DNA from: CAZDWZ01 sp964509425
Lineage (GTDB): Bacteria > Bdellovibrionota_C > UBA2361 > SZUA-149 > CAZDWZ01
Length of the DNA: 64,000 nucleotides
Direction of reading: 5' to 3'
Assembly: GCA_964509425.1 (NCBI GenBank)
Contig: CAZDWZ010000002.1
Coordinates: 372,001-436,000 of the forward strand
Shown: positions 34,883-44,315 of the stretch, in pieces
How the letters are laid out: every line of letters begins with the position of its first letter
Position numbering within the stretch: the stretch's first letter is position 1
Notes under the pieces: model-generated
The model's input: the letters and a program-made list of their open reading frames with translations, nothing else
Databases searched by the model: none
What the model was told of the DNA's origin: nothing
Made by a program: the position numbers and the translations under genes

Positions 34883-36364
34883 TCAAGGCTTCGCCCATAT
34901 CGAACGGACTTCGTCGATGACCTCCGGAAGGGTGTAGCTACGATTCAGGTCAAAGGAGAAATTCCCGGACGGATCCCGAACAGCGAAGAAGGTGTTTAGG
35001 TTATCCGCATCCATCGATCCTTTCGAATACGAACCCGGAATCTCTCGGTCGGCAAATCGAATTCGGGTACCGTGGTCGCCGTGGACGAGAATGATCGCAT
35101 CGCGAAGTTTCGGGTTGGCCTGAAGTGCGAGAAACAGTGACCGCATCCGCTCTCCGAGGCAAAGGCACTGCTCTTGGTAACGGCGATACCGTAAATTTTG
35201 CGACTCTGCGCCTTCCTGCTTGGCGGCAACAATAGCTGGCATCCACTCGCTCACCGGCTTAAATTTGCACTCTGCGTCCAAGATGTATGGAGCGTGTGGA
35301 AGCAGAAAGTGTGTGAACACGTAGGTCCCGCGATCGAGAGAGCCAATTCTCGCGGTGAATTTTTCAATCGCGTTTAGCGCAGACAGGGTGAAATTTTCAT
35401 CCGGGCACTCTGAGAAGATGATCTCTTCGATACGCCGTCCAAATATTGAGCGCTGAAGTAACCTTTCCTTGTAGTTTCGCACCGAACGTCTCTGGAGATG
35501 AGCGTTAATCTTTCCACAGGCGATTCGCGCTCGATCCTCCACCGTCAGTTCAGTCACGAATCGTGTCTCACCCAAGTGTGAGCGAACAACCTCTGCTCGT
35601 CCGACGGATTTCAGATCGAAATCTTTCGGGAGGAGATCAATGTAGCTGGACTCGACGACATCGATCACTCGTCTCGATGATTCTCGCTCAAAAAGCGCAT
35701 TTCTTTTTACCCGATGCTGAAAACCCTCTCGCAAATATTCCGAACCGGTCGGTGCCTTTGCTTGAGGGTTCAGAAAATCCGGAACGCTGTCCGCGGTCAT
35801 GTTCGCCGTCGATCGAACATTTCGAAAGATTTGGAAACCATGTTCCTTGAAAACGGTTTCAAATTTCTCAGCAAGGGGCTTATCCGGCCAGTGAGAGCTC
35901 TCACCGAGCTCATCGAGCAGGATATGGATCACGGCGGGCGCCGATTGGTCATGAGGGAGCGAAGGTTGATCGATTATCACCCGGCTGTGACTGACCATGG
36001 AGAGGGACAGGATCCCAAAGACAAACGTAAAAGCGGTCAAAGCATTTAAGAGCGATTGGCGACCGAGAGGGAAACGAAAACAAATCGTCGCGGCTAAGAC
36101 AAAACAAATCGGCACGAAAGACGGAACGGTATACAATCCTACGTCAAGGGAGAAAAGAATCGTAAAGACAATGAGACTGTAGAGAACGAGATTCCGAAAA
36201 GGGAGTACGGCCAAGACGCCGGCCACGACAAAAGCCAACGCGAAACCGACCCACGTTTCCGCATCATGGATGCCGTATCCAATAGGCGTGAGAAGCAACA
36301 CCGGAACCACCGAGCAAATACAAAAGAACTGAAGGATGGTCGGCAAAGTTGCGTCAGCTCTCAT
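34883..36364 (-). CDS. Membrane alkaline-phosphatase-superfamily (sulfatase-like) protein
   Basis: The 493-residue product has about five N-terminal membrane helices (residues ~8-125) and a large periplasmic domain of the sulfatase/phosphoglycerol or phosphoethanolamine transferase type. Visible motifs are VIHILLDELGE (start of the metal site), a region with STANMTADSVPDFL, FTHFLLPHAPYILD, and LVHGDHGTRIRF near residue 437, where HGDHG is the typical metal-binding end motif. The nucleophile Thr/Ser is likely in ANMTADS. Its substrate (an envelope glycan or lipid) is not evident. It overlaps the upstream small gene by 11 bases. Confidence 0.75.
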   Translation of the reverse strand: MRADATLPTILQFFCICSVVPVLLLTPIGYGIHDAETWVGFALAFVVAGVLAVLPFRNLVLYSLIVFTILFSLDVGLYTVPSFVPICFVLAATICFRFPLGRQSLLNALTAFTFVFGILSLSMVSHSRVIIDQPSLPHDQSAPAVIHILLDELGESSHWPDKPLAEKFETVFKEHGFQIFRNVRSTANMTADSVPDFLNPQAKAPTGSEYLREGFQHRVKRNALFERESSRRVIDVVESSYIDLLPKDFDLKSVGRAEVVRSHLGETRFVTELTVEDRARIACGKINAHLQRRSVRNYKERLLQRSIFGRRIEEIIFSECPDENFTLSALNAIEKFTARIGSLDRGTYVFTHFLLPHAPYILDAECKFKPVSEWMPAIVAAKQEGAESQNLRYRRYQEQCLCLGERMRSLFLALQANPKLRDAIILVHGDHGTRIRFADREIPGSYSKGSMDADNLNTFFAVRDPSGNFSFDLNRSYTLPEVIDEVRSIWAKP

Positions 36365-36668
36365 CTGCTAACCGATCCGGCTCGTCTCTGGTTCCCGAAT
36401 CGCCGGAACGCGATGTGCTCTCCGCAGTTGGTTCTCCAGACGGTGTTTCCGTTCGGGATCGTTTTCTCCGAAGCAGAACATTCCAAGCGGTTCCCGCCGC
36501 AGCGACGATCGAGGCGGCAAAAGCAACGAGCAGCTGAAACAGCATACTTCCAGTTCCGGGATCGACGTAGGCGTGCGCAGCGGTCGGCGCAATAAACATG
36601 CCGGCACAGAGGGCAAAGGATAATACGAAAAGAGTAAGTGCATTGGACTTCGGCACGCGACTCTCCAT
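36354..36668 (-). CDS. Small membrane protein of AYVDPGTGS type
   Basis: A 104-residue protein with a signal-like or membrane helix (ALTLFVLSFALCAGMFIAPTAAHA), then YVDPGTGSMLFQLLVAFAA, a second helix ending in RRKRS and a polar tail. The YVDPGTGS motif is, from memory, recurrent in small proteins encoded beside envelope-polysaccharide enzymes. The gene overlaps the sulfatase-like gene by 11 bases, so a paired role is likely. ATG 36668 removes 25 N-terminal residues from the longer frame. Function unknown. Confidence 0.7.
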   Translation of the reverse strand: MESRVPKSNALTLFVLSFALCAGMFIAPTAAHAYVDPGTGSMLFQLLVAFAASIVAAAGTAWNVLLRRKRSRTETPSGEPTAESTSRSGDSGTRDEPDRLADES

Positions 36669-36727
36669 TGCTGCGCGGTTTGCGGGCTTTAATTTAGAGG
36701 CAGATATGTCCCAACGCCAGAACAGAA

Positions 36728-38347
36728 TTATTGGATGGGACAACAGGTCGCGGCGACTTCAACTAATCCGGAAAGTAATCCACCGAGCGCAATCGAAACA
36801 CGCGCGCCTACCGGATAGTTAAATGGTCCTGTACCATTTTCATACGAAAACAGATCCATTTTCGAGGTGTTCAGAATCGTCCCGGAGAGGAACTGCCACG
36901 ATGTGCTGAGGAGGAACTGATTTTCGTCGCAGTACACAGTGGCAGACAATGTAATCAAACCCTCCGACTGGACGGCTTTCTGCGCGCAGCCTCCCAGATT
37001 GACGATACCGGGCCGCCCCTGCGGACCAATCAAACCGGCGAGACCCTGAGGGCCGATGAGACCTTGAATTCCTTGTGGACCGACGAGTCCTTGAATTCCC
37101 TGCGGGCCGACAAGACCCTGCGCACCTTCCGGACCGGTCAACCCTTGAACACCTTGTGGTCCGATGAGTCCCTGCGCTCCTGCGGCACCAACGAGGCCTT
37201 GCACACCTTGCGGACCGATGAGCCCTTGCACTCCTTGCGGACCCGCGATTCCTTGAATACCCTGAGGTCCGATGAGGCCTTGCGCACCTTCAGGTCCAAC
37301 CAATCCTTGAATTCCCTGCGGCCCAATGAGTCCTTGAGCTCCCGAGGGACCAACGAGACCTTGAATTCCCTGCGGCCCTACCAAACCCTGGACTCCTTGC
37401 GGTCCGATCAGACCTTGAACGCCCTGCGGTCCGATTAATCCCTGAATACCTTGCGGACCAATCGGCCCCTCCGGTCCGATAATTCCGGGAATACCCTGAG
37501 GTCCAACGATCCCCTGAAGTCCTTGAGGACCGATAAGTCCCTGGAGACCTTGCGGTCCGATGAGTCCTTGCAGCCCTTGCGCGCCTTGAGGACCTTGAGG
37601 TCCCGCAGGTCCGACAGCTCCTGCATCTCCTTTCACGCCCTGCGGACCCATCGCTCCCGCGGCTCCTGGATCACCTTTTAATCCTTGAGGACCGGCAGCA
37701 CCGGGAAGACCCGGAAGTCCCGGCTCGCCGCGCTCTCCTCGATCACCGGGCGCACCAGGCAATCCATCTCGTCCTCTTGCTCCTTGAATTCCATCACGTC
37801 CCATCATCCCCGCCGGTCCCTGTGCGCCGGTCTCCCCTCGCTCACCCGGCAACCCGCGTTCACCCGGCGATCCAGGGGCGCCACTGAGTCCCGGCGCTCC
37901 TTGAGGTCCAACGAGCCCGGCACCAGCGACTCCGTCCGAGCCCCTCTCCCCTTTCTCTCCTCCGGAGCCGTTCGTTCCGTCGGTACCAGCACCACCGCCG
38001 CCGACAAAAACCGGCTCCGAGGACAGCGCGAGACCTGCCAAAACAATTGGAGACTGCGATGAGCTCTCCGTCGCGGCAGGGACTTTTGTGGCATCAATGA
38101 AATCCGGTTCCTTAATTTGATTCTTTTCGGGAACACCACGAGGGATCAATCGGTCATTCGAACCCAGTTTGGAGACGAGGGCATAACCGGGAGGACAATT
38201 GCTGCCCGGAAACACGAAGGTCGCGCTTTGTTGAAGATGTCCACGCTTTCCGAGGTGATCGCAGAGCACTTCGGCGAAAGCCGTCGACTTCATGCAAAGC
38301 AAAAAGACGATCATCCCCCACTTCGCGAGTCTTCTCGTCACGTTCAC
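36728..38347 (-). CDS. Secreted collagen-like (Gly-X-Y) protein
   Basis: The ~539-residue product has a hydrophobic N-terminus (GMIVFLLCMKSTAFA) as signal, a short Cys-containing domain (SNCPPGYALVSKLGSN), and then about 109 uninterrupted Gly-X-Y triplets (about 37010-37990 in DNA), first mixed (GEKGERG, GPAGMMGRDG), later a nine-residue repeat of GPQGIQGLI type. A C-terminal ~90-residue domain (VNLGGCAQKAVQSEGLI, VEVAATCCPIQ) may trimerise. GTG 38347 is chosen: its TG are shared with the TGA of the upstream sensor gene, with GAGG six bases away. Translation is thus coupled to the preceding gene. Confidence 0.88.
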   Translation of the reverse strand: MNVTRRLAKWGMIVFLLCMKSTAFAEVLCDHLGKRGHLQQSATFVFPGSNCPPGYALVSKLGSNDRLIPRGVPEKNQIKEPDFIDATKVPAATESSSQSPIVLAGLALSSEPVFVGGGGAGTDGTNGSGGEKGERGSDGVAGAGLVGPQGAPGLSGAPGSPGERGLPGERGETGAQGPAGMMGRDGIQGARGRDGLPGAPGDRGERGEPGLPGLPGAAGPQGLKGDPGAAGAMGPQGVKGDAGAVGPAGPQGPQGAQGLQGLIGPQGLQGLIGPQGLQGIVGPQGIPGIIGPEGPIGPQGIQGLIGPQGVQGLIGPQGVQGLVGPQGIQGLVGPSGAQGLIGPQGIQGLVGPEGAQGLIGPQGIQGIAGPQGVQGLIGPQGVQGLVGAAGAQGLIGPQGVQGLTGPEGAQGLVGPQGIQGLVGPQGIQGLIGPQGLAGLIGPQGRPGIVNLGGCAQKAVQSEGLITLSATVYCDENQFLLSTSWQFLSGTILNTSKMDLFSYENGTGPFNYPVGARVSIALGGLLSGLVEVAATCCPIQ

Positions 38348-41190
38348 ATTGGCACCTCGGTCGAGGATTTTCCCTGCTTCGTTTCTTCTTCCCACTCAGC
38401 TCCGAGGCGGGCCATCATCTCCCTCACGCTCGCCATTTGCAGCGGCTTCGTGAGGTAGCCGTTTAATCCGCTCTCCGAAAGCTGCTGTTTGCGAATTCGC
38501 TTTGAATCGGAGGTAACGGCCACTATCGGCACTTTGGCGAAGGGTTTTCCGCTCTCTCGAATGAGTCTCGCGGTCTCAAATCCTGCCGCTGCAGGCAAAT
38601 CGACGTCGAGAAGGACGAGATCAAACTTTGCGGTATCAAGAGAACGAATCGCGTCCGCCGTGTCTTCCACGGTTTCAACAGCCCATCCGCCTTCTCGGAG
38701 AATATTAGCGACTAACTTTTGGGTGACGAAGTTTTGCTCTAAGAAAAGGGCCTTCGTTCGCATTCCATCCGGAATCGAATCAACCGCCTCCGCGGCGGCC
38801 GAAGAGGCGGCTCCGGCCTTGCTCAAAAACGGCACGGTAAACTGACATCTGACGCCAAGGCCGAACTGCGACTCGATTTCAAGTGAGCCACCCATGGTAA
38901 CAGCGAGTCGTTTCGAGATCAGATACGCCAAACCACCACGCTCGACTGCACTGGAGATCGCTGCATCAGAATCAAGTGACTGAAGTACCTTCTCCCGGCT
39001 TCGAGCGAGCGATGCACCTCCCGTATCAGTGACGGAAATGCTCAGTGTCATCGCCTCTGCCGCTTCATAAACGCACTCGACGCTCAGCGTGACCGAGCCA
39101 GCTTCTCCAGCGTTCTGCACCGCTTGCATTCCGAGATTAAGGAGAATGTTCCGCAACATCGTCTGGTTTCCGACCAGCTGGTCCGGAACATTTGGATCAA
39201 TAAATAGGCGGAGCTCCTGGCGCTGGCGGAGAGAATGCGCGCGCAGCATATCTTTCATGTCAAAAAGCAGACGATGCAGCCGGAAGGGTTCTCTCTCTTC
39301 GGTGACGTTACCGGCTTCAATCCTCGAATGTTCGCGAAGCTCTTCGACGAAATCGAGAAGGGATGCCGTAATTTCATCGCACGCCGACATGGCTCGCTGA
39401 TCTTCGTTAGAAAGCGACTCCCGTTGGAGCGCACCAAGCGAATTTGCGATCTGTTTGACCTTCATCGAGAATTCTTCGCATGCATTTCCGAGCACTACGC
39501 TTCTCGTTTGTGCCGCGAGCAGCGCTTCACTTTGAGAGATTTTAAGAATTTCTAAGCTGCCCGAATGCTGCCGCGTAATTCGCTCGTGAGAAGCGGCCAT
39601 ATCGTTTATTGCCGCCCGGAGGTGCTCAAACATTCCGTTTCGTGTCTCGAAGATTCGTGTCGAGAAGTCACCCTCTGCCGCTCTTCGGCAGATTGAGGTC
39701 GTCTCGAGCAATGGACGTTCCAGTATCTCGACACAATGGTCGATCGTACGAACGCCCAATTTCCAATCCCCTTGAAATCGATTCGGATCGATACGCGCGT
39801 TCCGGCTGCCTCGCTCGAGACTCGTTCTCAGCTGATCGAGCTGTTCAAAGAACGTCCGGATGTTCAAGATGAGAATGTTCATCTCCTCGCGAATCGGAGA
39901 GATGAGGTGTCCTTCCGGTATTTCTTGTCGGATCTGACCGGAGCCGATCTGTCGGATACTGTCTCCGAGCGAATCAACAAGAGTGTGGACCGAGTTGAAT
40001 GCTTGGGAGATATCTCCGAACTCGTCATCCCGATGTATTTGCAGCGTTCGTGAAAAATCGCCTTGCACATACTCTCGAGCCACATCTCGGATAGTGGCAA
40101 GCGGTCGAAGTGCTTCTCGAATGAAGAGAAGAACCATGGCGAGACTCAATGCCGCCGCGGCAAGGAGCACATAGAGTTGATTCGATTGAAGCTCCGTCAC
40201 ATCCGCGAATATTTCCGCCTCGGGAATAATGAGACTGAGCGTTAATCCCGAATCCAGAGTTCGTGAGTACACACGAAACGGGAGGCCGGCATCGTCCTGA
40301 GCCGGCACCATTTCGAATCGCTCTGAAGGGGCGTTCAGGAGAAGATAGGGCATCCAACGAACGCTCTCAATCGGATCGAGGTTGAGGCCTTCGAGTCCGG
40401 CGACGGCAGCGATTTTCTTCGAAGTCGGCGAGAACAGAAGCGATATGGAGTTCTTCGTCGGACGGAGCTTCGCGATGAGTTGAGAAATGTCGTCCAAGTT
40501 CGTGTCTACCGCGGCAAGTCCGATGAGCTTGGAATCGTCGGAATACATCGCGGTGACGATGGTGATAATTGGAATCAACGTGACGGGATCGCGGTACGGC
40601 TGGGTCCAGGTACTGTCGCGGAAGAGATGTCTTTGTGGGTTCCACCCCGCAGGAATGAGCGACCGGTACCAGCTCTGATCGTGATAATCGACTTTCGGCC
40701 CGCTGTGTGCACTGGCGAACTCGACCTTCCGGCTCGCTCCGACGGGAGGCACCCAGCGCGCGAAATAACCGCGGCTCTTCGAATCGGGATCGAGCGCGAA
40801 CGGCTCGTAGTAGATTCCGGCACCCAATATCCAAGGGAACGACTCAACCTTTTTTGCGGCCTGTATGCCGATGAGTTTGTCGCCCTCTTCGTCGGAAAGG
40901 AGCTGGGTGTTTCCTGAACGAACGAGACCCCTGATAAACTCGCCCCAGCGAGCAAACGCAAGGGAGATATTGAGCTGCTCGCGCGTCAAGCTGTTCAATT
41001 TATCGGCGACATGATCAAGGTCATTCGCAAGCCGCTCTTCGCTGAGATGCTCGGTGGTGGGTGCCGCAAATTTCGTCTGATAAAAGGCGACGACGGCGGT
41101 GAACACCAGAAAACCGGCTACGGTTAAGGCGAGCACCTTCCGTACAATGGAAAGATTACGACATCCCCAATTCATTTTTTTGACCCGCAA
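38344..41190 (-). CDS. Degenerate sensor histidine kinase with dCache-like sensor and receiver
   Basis: A 948-residue membrane protein with two helices (~residues 20-40 and 340-360) flanking a Cache-type sensor (RGYFARWVPPVG, DYHDQSWYRSL). HAMP follows (~362-415). The dimerisation region aligns with HisKA, but where others have S-H-E-I-R-T-P it reads ACEEFSMK, so the phospho-accepting histidine is absent. In the ATPase region the second N-box Asn is replaced (GMQAVQ), and DTGxG has become DTGGAS. The C-terminal receiver keeps its Asp (VLLDVDLP) but has only E-Q at the acidic pair. It probably lacks kinase activity; this is inference from residues. Confidence 0.85.
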   Translation of the reverse strand: MRVKKMNWGCRNLSIVRKVLALTVAGFLVFTAVVAFYQTKFAAPTTEHLSEERLANDLDHVADKLNSLTREQLNISLAFARWGEFIRGLVRSGNTQLLSDEEGDKLIGIQAAKKVESFPWILGAGIYYEPFALDPDSKSRGYFARWVPPVGASRKVEFASAHSGPKVDYHDQSWYRSLIPAGWNPQRHLFRDSTWTQPYRDPVTLIPIITIVTAMYSDDSKLIGLAAVDTNLDDISQLIAKLRPTKNSISLLFSPTSKKIAAVAGLEGLNLDPIESVRWMPYLLLNAPSERFEMVPAQDDAGLPFRVYSRTLDSGLTLSLIIPEAEIFADVTELQSNQLYVLLAAAALSLAMVLLFIREALRPLATIRDVAREYVQGDFSRTLQIHRDDEFGDISQAFNSVHTLVDSLGDSIRQIGSGQIRQEIPEGHLISPIREEMNILILNIRTFFEQLDQLRTSLERGSRNARIDPNRFQGDWKLGVRTIDHCVEILERPLLETTSICRRAAEGDFSTRIFETRNGMFEHLRAAINDMAASHERITRQHSGSLEILKISQSEALLAAQTRSVVLGNACEEFSMKVKQIANSLGALQRESLSNEDQRAMSACDEITASLLDFVEELREHSRIEAGNVTEEREPFRLHRLLFDMKDMLRAHSLRQRQELRLFIDPNVPDQLVGNQTMLRNILLNLGMQAVQNAGEAGSVTLSVECVYEAAEAMTLSISVTDTGGASLARSREKVLQSLDSDAAISSAVERGGLAYLISKRLAVTMGGSLEIESQFGLGVRCQFTVPFLSKAGAASSAAAEAVDSIPDGMRTKALFLEQNFVTQKLVANILREGGWAVETVEDTADAIRSLDTAKFDLVLLDVDLPAAAGFETARLIRESGKPFAKVPIVAVTSDSKRIRKQQLSESGLNGYLTKPLQMASVREMMARLGAEWEEETKQGKSSTEVPM

Positions 41191-41395
41191 AGTTACCCTG
41201 ACAGAACCTAGTAACGGCGGGTCGGCTGGCGAGATTTACACTTTTGTTTGAGTCGATTTAAACGCTTATGAGAATCAATATACGTGCTTTAGCGCCCGAT
41301 TCCTTACAATACGCTTAAGAAAAGCTCCCGTGACGTCGACTGTTCAGACACCGGATGGAGAAAGTTTTTTCCTTTCCGGGCGGACGATTAGAATC

Positions 41396-41812
41396 ATGAC
41401 GACAAGCGAAAATAACAACTCGGCAAATTCGAACGGTAAAAAAACGATCTTGTTACTGGACGATGATCCCGATCAGAGGACGGTCTTCGGCTTCCTCCTG
41501 AAAAACGCCGGCTACACGGTGCTTCCCGCATCGGACGTACAAGAATGTCTGCACCTTCTTTCAGAGAATCAGATATCGCTCATCGTCTCTGACATCTGTA
41601 TGCCTGCGATGAGCGGGATGGATCTTGTTTCGATGATGAAGTCGGATACACGGAACGCTCGCATCCCGATTATTCTCATGACCGCGGGACTTGGATACGA
41701 CGAAGATGCCGCCCATAAAATAGGCGCTTCGCGATTCTGTCCGAAGGAACAGTTTTCAACAGTTCTCCTCCAACAGGTCAGGGAAATCTTGGCCGACGAC
41801 CCCCCAAAGTAA
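41396..41812 (+). CDS. Stand-alone CheY-like receiver protein
   Basis: The 138-residue product is one receiver domain: acidic LLLDDDPDQ, phospho-acceptor Asp in IVSDICMP near residue 68, Thr in LMTAG, Lys in FCPKEQ. No output domain. ATG 41396 begins a 15-residue polar tail; the frame to 41330 has no homology. It stands between two divergently or convergently placed sensor genes (38344-41190 and 41823-44129) and ends 10 bases before the end of the latter, so it may serve either as phosphate sink or as partner. No direct proof. Confidence 0.88.
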   Translation: MTTSENNNSANSNGKKTILLLDDDPDQRTVFGFLLKNAGYTVLPASDVQECLHLLSENQISLIVSDICMPAMSGMDLVSMMKSDTRNARIPIILMTAGLGYDEDAAHKIGASRFCPKEQFSTVLLQQVREILADDPPK

Positions 41813-41822
41813 CCCCCGAGAC

Positions 41823-44129
41823 CTACACTCGGAGACTCGCCGTGAGGAGCGAATCGATCGCTTCAAAAAGCTGATCGCGCGACACGGGCTTTAGCAACAG
41901 GTGCTGAATATTATATTTCGTTACCTTATCCTTGATCTCGGAAGGAAGTCGGCTCGTCATGGCGATGACAGGGATGTTTCGCTCCAATTTCTTTCGGACA
42001 GCTTCGATGACATCCGTTCCGAGTCCCTTCCCCATCTCAAGGCCGACGATGAGCAATGCAAAAGACGCTTCGTCGCACATCGAAAGCGCATCCTCCATGC
42101 TTCTTGCAGGGGCTGCCGTGAACCCTTTCACGCTCAAATTCCGACAGACAACCTTCAAGGTGACGCCATCATCATCCACGACGAGGATGGTCGCTCCACC
42201 GCCGCCGGAAGCCGCTTTGGAGTCCGGACCCTGGGAGTTCTCTACCAGCGCGATTCGCCCGACCTCATTTCGAACACGTTTCACTACCGCTTCGACCAGA
42301 GTCAGTCCACCTTGTTGCTCCTGAATGATGAGCGACTCGAGGACTCCGCCAAAGTGAGAAAGCTCTTGATATCCGAAAAGCCCTGCTCCAATGATTCGGT
42401 GCGCAGCGGCACGCAGGCTGTTTAGATCGTTCTTAGCAAGCGCCCCTTCAATCTCATTTAATTGATTCGGCAGCTTTCGCAGAAAGGCCTTTCTCACTTC
42501 ATCCAACTCATCATCTCGTACCGACCCCTGCACCGCTTTCGGACCTTTTCGATCCTTCGCAAGGAACTGAAGAACACAATCGAGAAGCTCTTCTCTGCGG
42601 AACGGCTTGCGGAGACAGGCGTCGCATCCCGCTTCGAGACAGGTAGCCAAAGAGTCCTCCATCACGCTGGCGGTGATCGAGATGACCGGCTGTGTCGCTC
42701 CTCTCGCGCGCAGCGTTCGAGCCACTTCGTAGCCGTCGACCTCGGGCATCTGCATGTCGAGGAAAATCAAATCGTACGCGTTTAATGCCGCCATTTCCAA
42801 AGCGACCCGACCGTTTTCAGCGGTATCCACTTCGAGGCCGACTTTTTTGAGGACCAACGAAAGAAGATTACGATTATCCTCCATGTCGTCTGCGACTAAT
42901 ATTTTGCCGCTGATTCTCATCAGCTCGTCCGCGGTATTGACGATTTGTTCGGGCTCCACCTGAATCTTGTCATCGGTCAAGCTGGATTTCCCGATCTCTC
43001 CGAGCGGAATCTTCACCGTAAAGGTCGTTCCGATACCTTCTCGACTTTGAAAATCAATCGAGCCGCCGAGGCGCTCGGCGAGCTGATTCGATATGACCAG
43101 ACCAAGGCCGGTTCCGCCGTAGACTCGAGCCCGGGACGCTTCACCCTGCGAGAACGCTTTGAAGAGCGATTGTTTCGATTCCGCGGAAATCCCGACGCCG
43201 GAATCTTTTACTTCAAAGATCAGAGACGTTTTCTCTTTGTCGATGAACACCGAGAGCTTCACGAAGCCCTCTTTGGTGAACTTAATCGCGTTACTCACGA
43301 GATTTACGAGGATCTGTTTGAGGCGAAACGCATCACTCTCGAACTGCAACGGCAAGGGATATCGCGGCTCGATCTCAAATTGGAGCTTTTTTTCCTTGGC
43401 CTTCCCGAGGAACGTCTGATGAAGTTCGCGCAGAACGGGAGCAAGAGGCTCACGGCTCATCTCTATCTTCAGCTCTCCGGCTTCAATCTTCGAAAGGTCG
43501 AGCACGTCGTTTATAACTTGGAGGAGATGGCGTCCGTTCGAAAAAATTGCGGAAAGTGCGGTATTCGTCTCTCTTTCATCCAACTTCGAACTCATGAGCG
43601 CTTCAGAATAGCCGATCACCGATGTGAGCGGATTTCGAATTTCATGACTCATACTGGCAAAAAATGCGCTTTTCGCCTGAGCGGCGCGCCGAGTCGCTCG
43701 CTCGGCCTTTTCAAGCTGACGAAGGATGTCCTGTCTTTGTACCGCGTAGCTGATGGTCCTCGCGAGGAGCCCTGGGTGTCGGCCCTTTACCAGATAGTCT
43801 TGCGCACCGGCTTCCACCATCTTGATGGCGAGCATCTCATCATCGACCCCGGTCAGGACGACCACGGGAACATCCATGAACTCGCTCTTTATCCGCTGAA
43901 CCCCGTTTTGAGGATTGGAGTCGGGGAGCGTCAGATCGAGCAAGATCACGTCCACCTGGTTCTTCCGGAGAGCAACACTCCCCTCGGCAAACGTCCGTTC
44001 CCAGTGAATTGAGAAATCTGCCGCATGGCCGCGGGTATTCAAATACAGCTCTCGGCGAACTGCTTCGTAGTCATCTTCGCTATCTTCGATGAGCAAAACT
44101 TGGAAAGACGATCGGGGCATGGTGGGCAC
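41823..44129 (-). CDS. Multi-domain hybrid sensor kinase (REC-HisKA-HATPase-REC-Hpt-REC)
   Basis: The 768-residue cytoplasmic protein has no membrane helix. Receiver 1 (~8-130) with IILLDLTLPD; HisKA with intact H-box SMSHEIRNPLTSVIGYSEAL; HATPase with NLVSNAIKFT, DSGVGI and GGTGLGL; receiver 2 with LIFLDMQMPEVDGYE; Hpt domain with AAHRIIGAGLFGY, and receiver 3, in which the acceptor Asp is replaced by Gly (ALLIVGLEMGK). Thus phosphorelay up to Hpt looks possible, while receiver 3 is probably regulatory. ATG 44120 is an alternative start. The phosphorelay order is known for hybrids; direction here is inferred. Confidence 0.92.
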   Translation of the reverse strand: MPTMPRSSFQVLLIEDSEDDYEAVRRELYLNTRGHAADFSIHWERTFAEGSVALRKNQVDVILLDLTLPDSNPQNGVQRIKSEFMDVPVVVLTGVDDEMLAIKMVEAGAQDYLVKGRHPGLLARTISYAVQRQDILRQLEKAERATRRAAQAKSAFFASMSHEIRNPLTSVIGYSEALMSSKLDERETNTALSAIFSNGRHLLQVINDVLDLSKIEAGELKIEMSREPLAPVLRELHQTFLGKAKEKKLQFEIEPRYPLPLQFESDAFRLKQILVNLVSNAIKFTKEGFVKLSVFIDKEKTSLIFEVKDSGVGISAESKQSLFKAFSQGEASRARVYGGTGLGLVISNQLAERLGGSIDFQSREGIGTTFTVKIPLGEIGKSSLTDDKIQVEPEQIVNTADELMRISGKILVADDMEDNRNLLSLVLKKVGLEVDTAENGRVALEMAALNAYDLIFLDMQMPEVDGYEVARTLRARGATQPVISITASVMEDSLATCLEAGCDACLRKPFRREELLDCVLQFLAKDRKGPKAVQGSVRDDELDEVRKAFLRKLPNQLNEIEGALAKNDLNSLRAAAHRIIGAGLFGYQELSHFGGVLESLIIQEQQGGLTLVEAVVKRVRNEVGRIALVENSQGPDSKAASGGGGATILVVDDDGVTLKVVCRNLSVKGFTAAPARSMEDALSMCDEASFALLIVGLEMGKGLGTDVIEAVRKKLERNIPVIAMTSRLPSEIKDKVTKYNIQHLLLKPVSRDQLFEAIDSLLTASLRV

Positions 44130-44315
44130 TCAGCGAAACGAGGAACTGATAAAACACTCAAAATTCAGGAAACAACGCTCTACAAATAAACCGCAGAACA
44201 CACGATTGAAGCGCTTAAAACTTCGCGGCACCCTCACATATTAACGCTACTGTAATACCGAAATTTGTGTCAGGGAAGGCAAAATTTGACTCAAATTTCC
44301 GCTGAAGATTCCGAG

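Noticed and set aside
37064..37681. Plus-strand frames inside the collagen-like gene (Leu/Arg/Thr-rich repeats)
   Set aside because: They only reflect the 27-base repeat read on the other strand; the Gly-X-Y frame is clearly the coding one.
37010..37990. Could the regular 27-base repeats be a CRISPR array?
   Set aside because: They have no unique spacers and encode one continuous Gly-X-Y protein.
42945..44012. Plus-strand frame of 355 codons opposite the hybrid kinase
   Set aside because: Shadow of a high-quality kinase gene; composition (many Arg, His, Leu) and lack of motifs speak against it.
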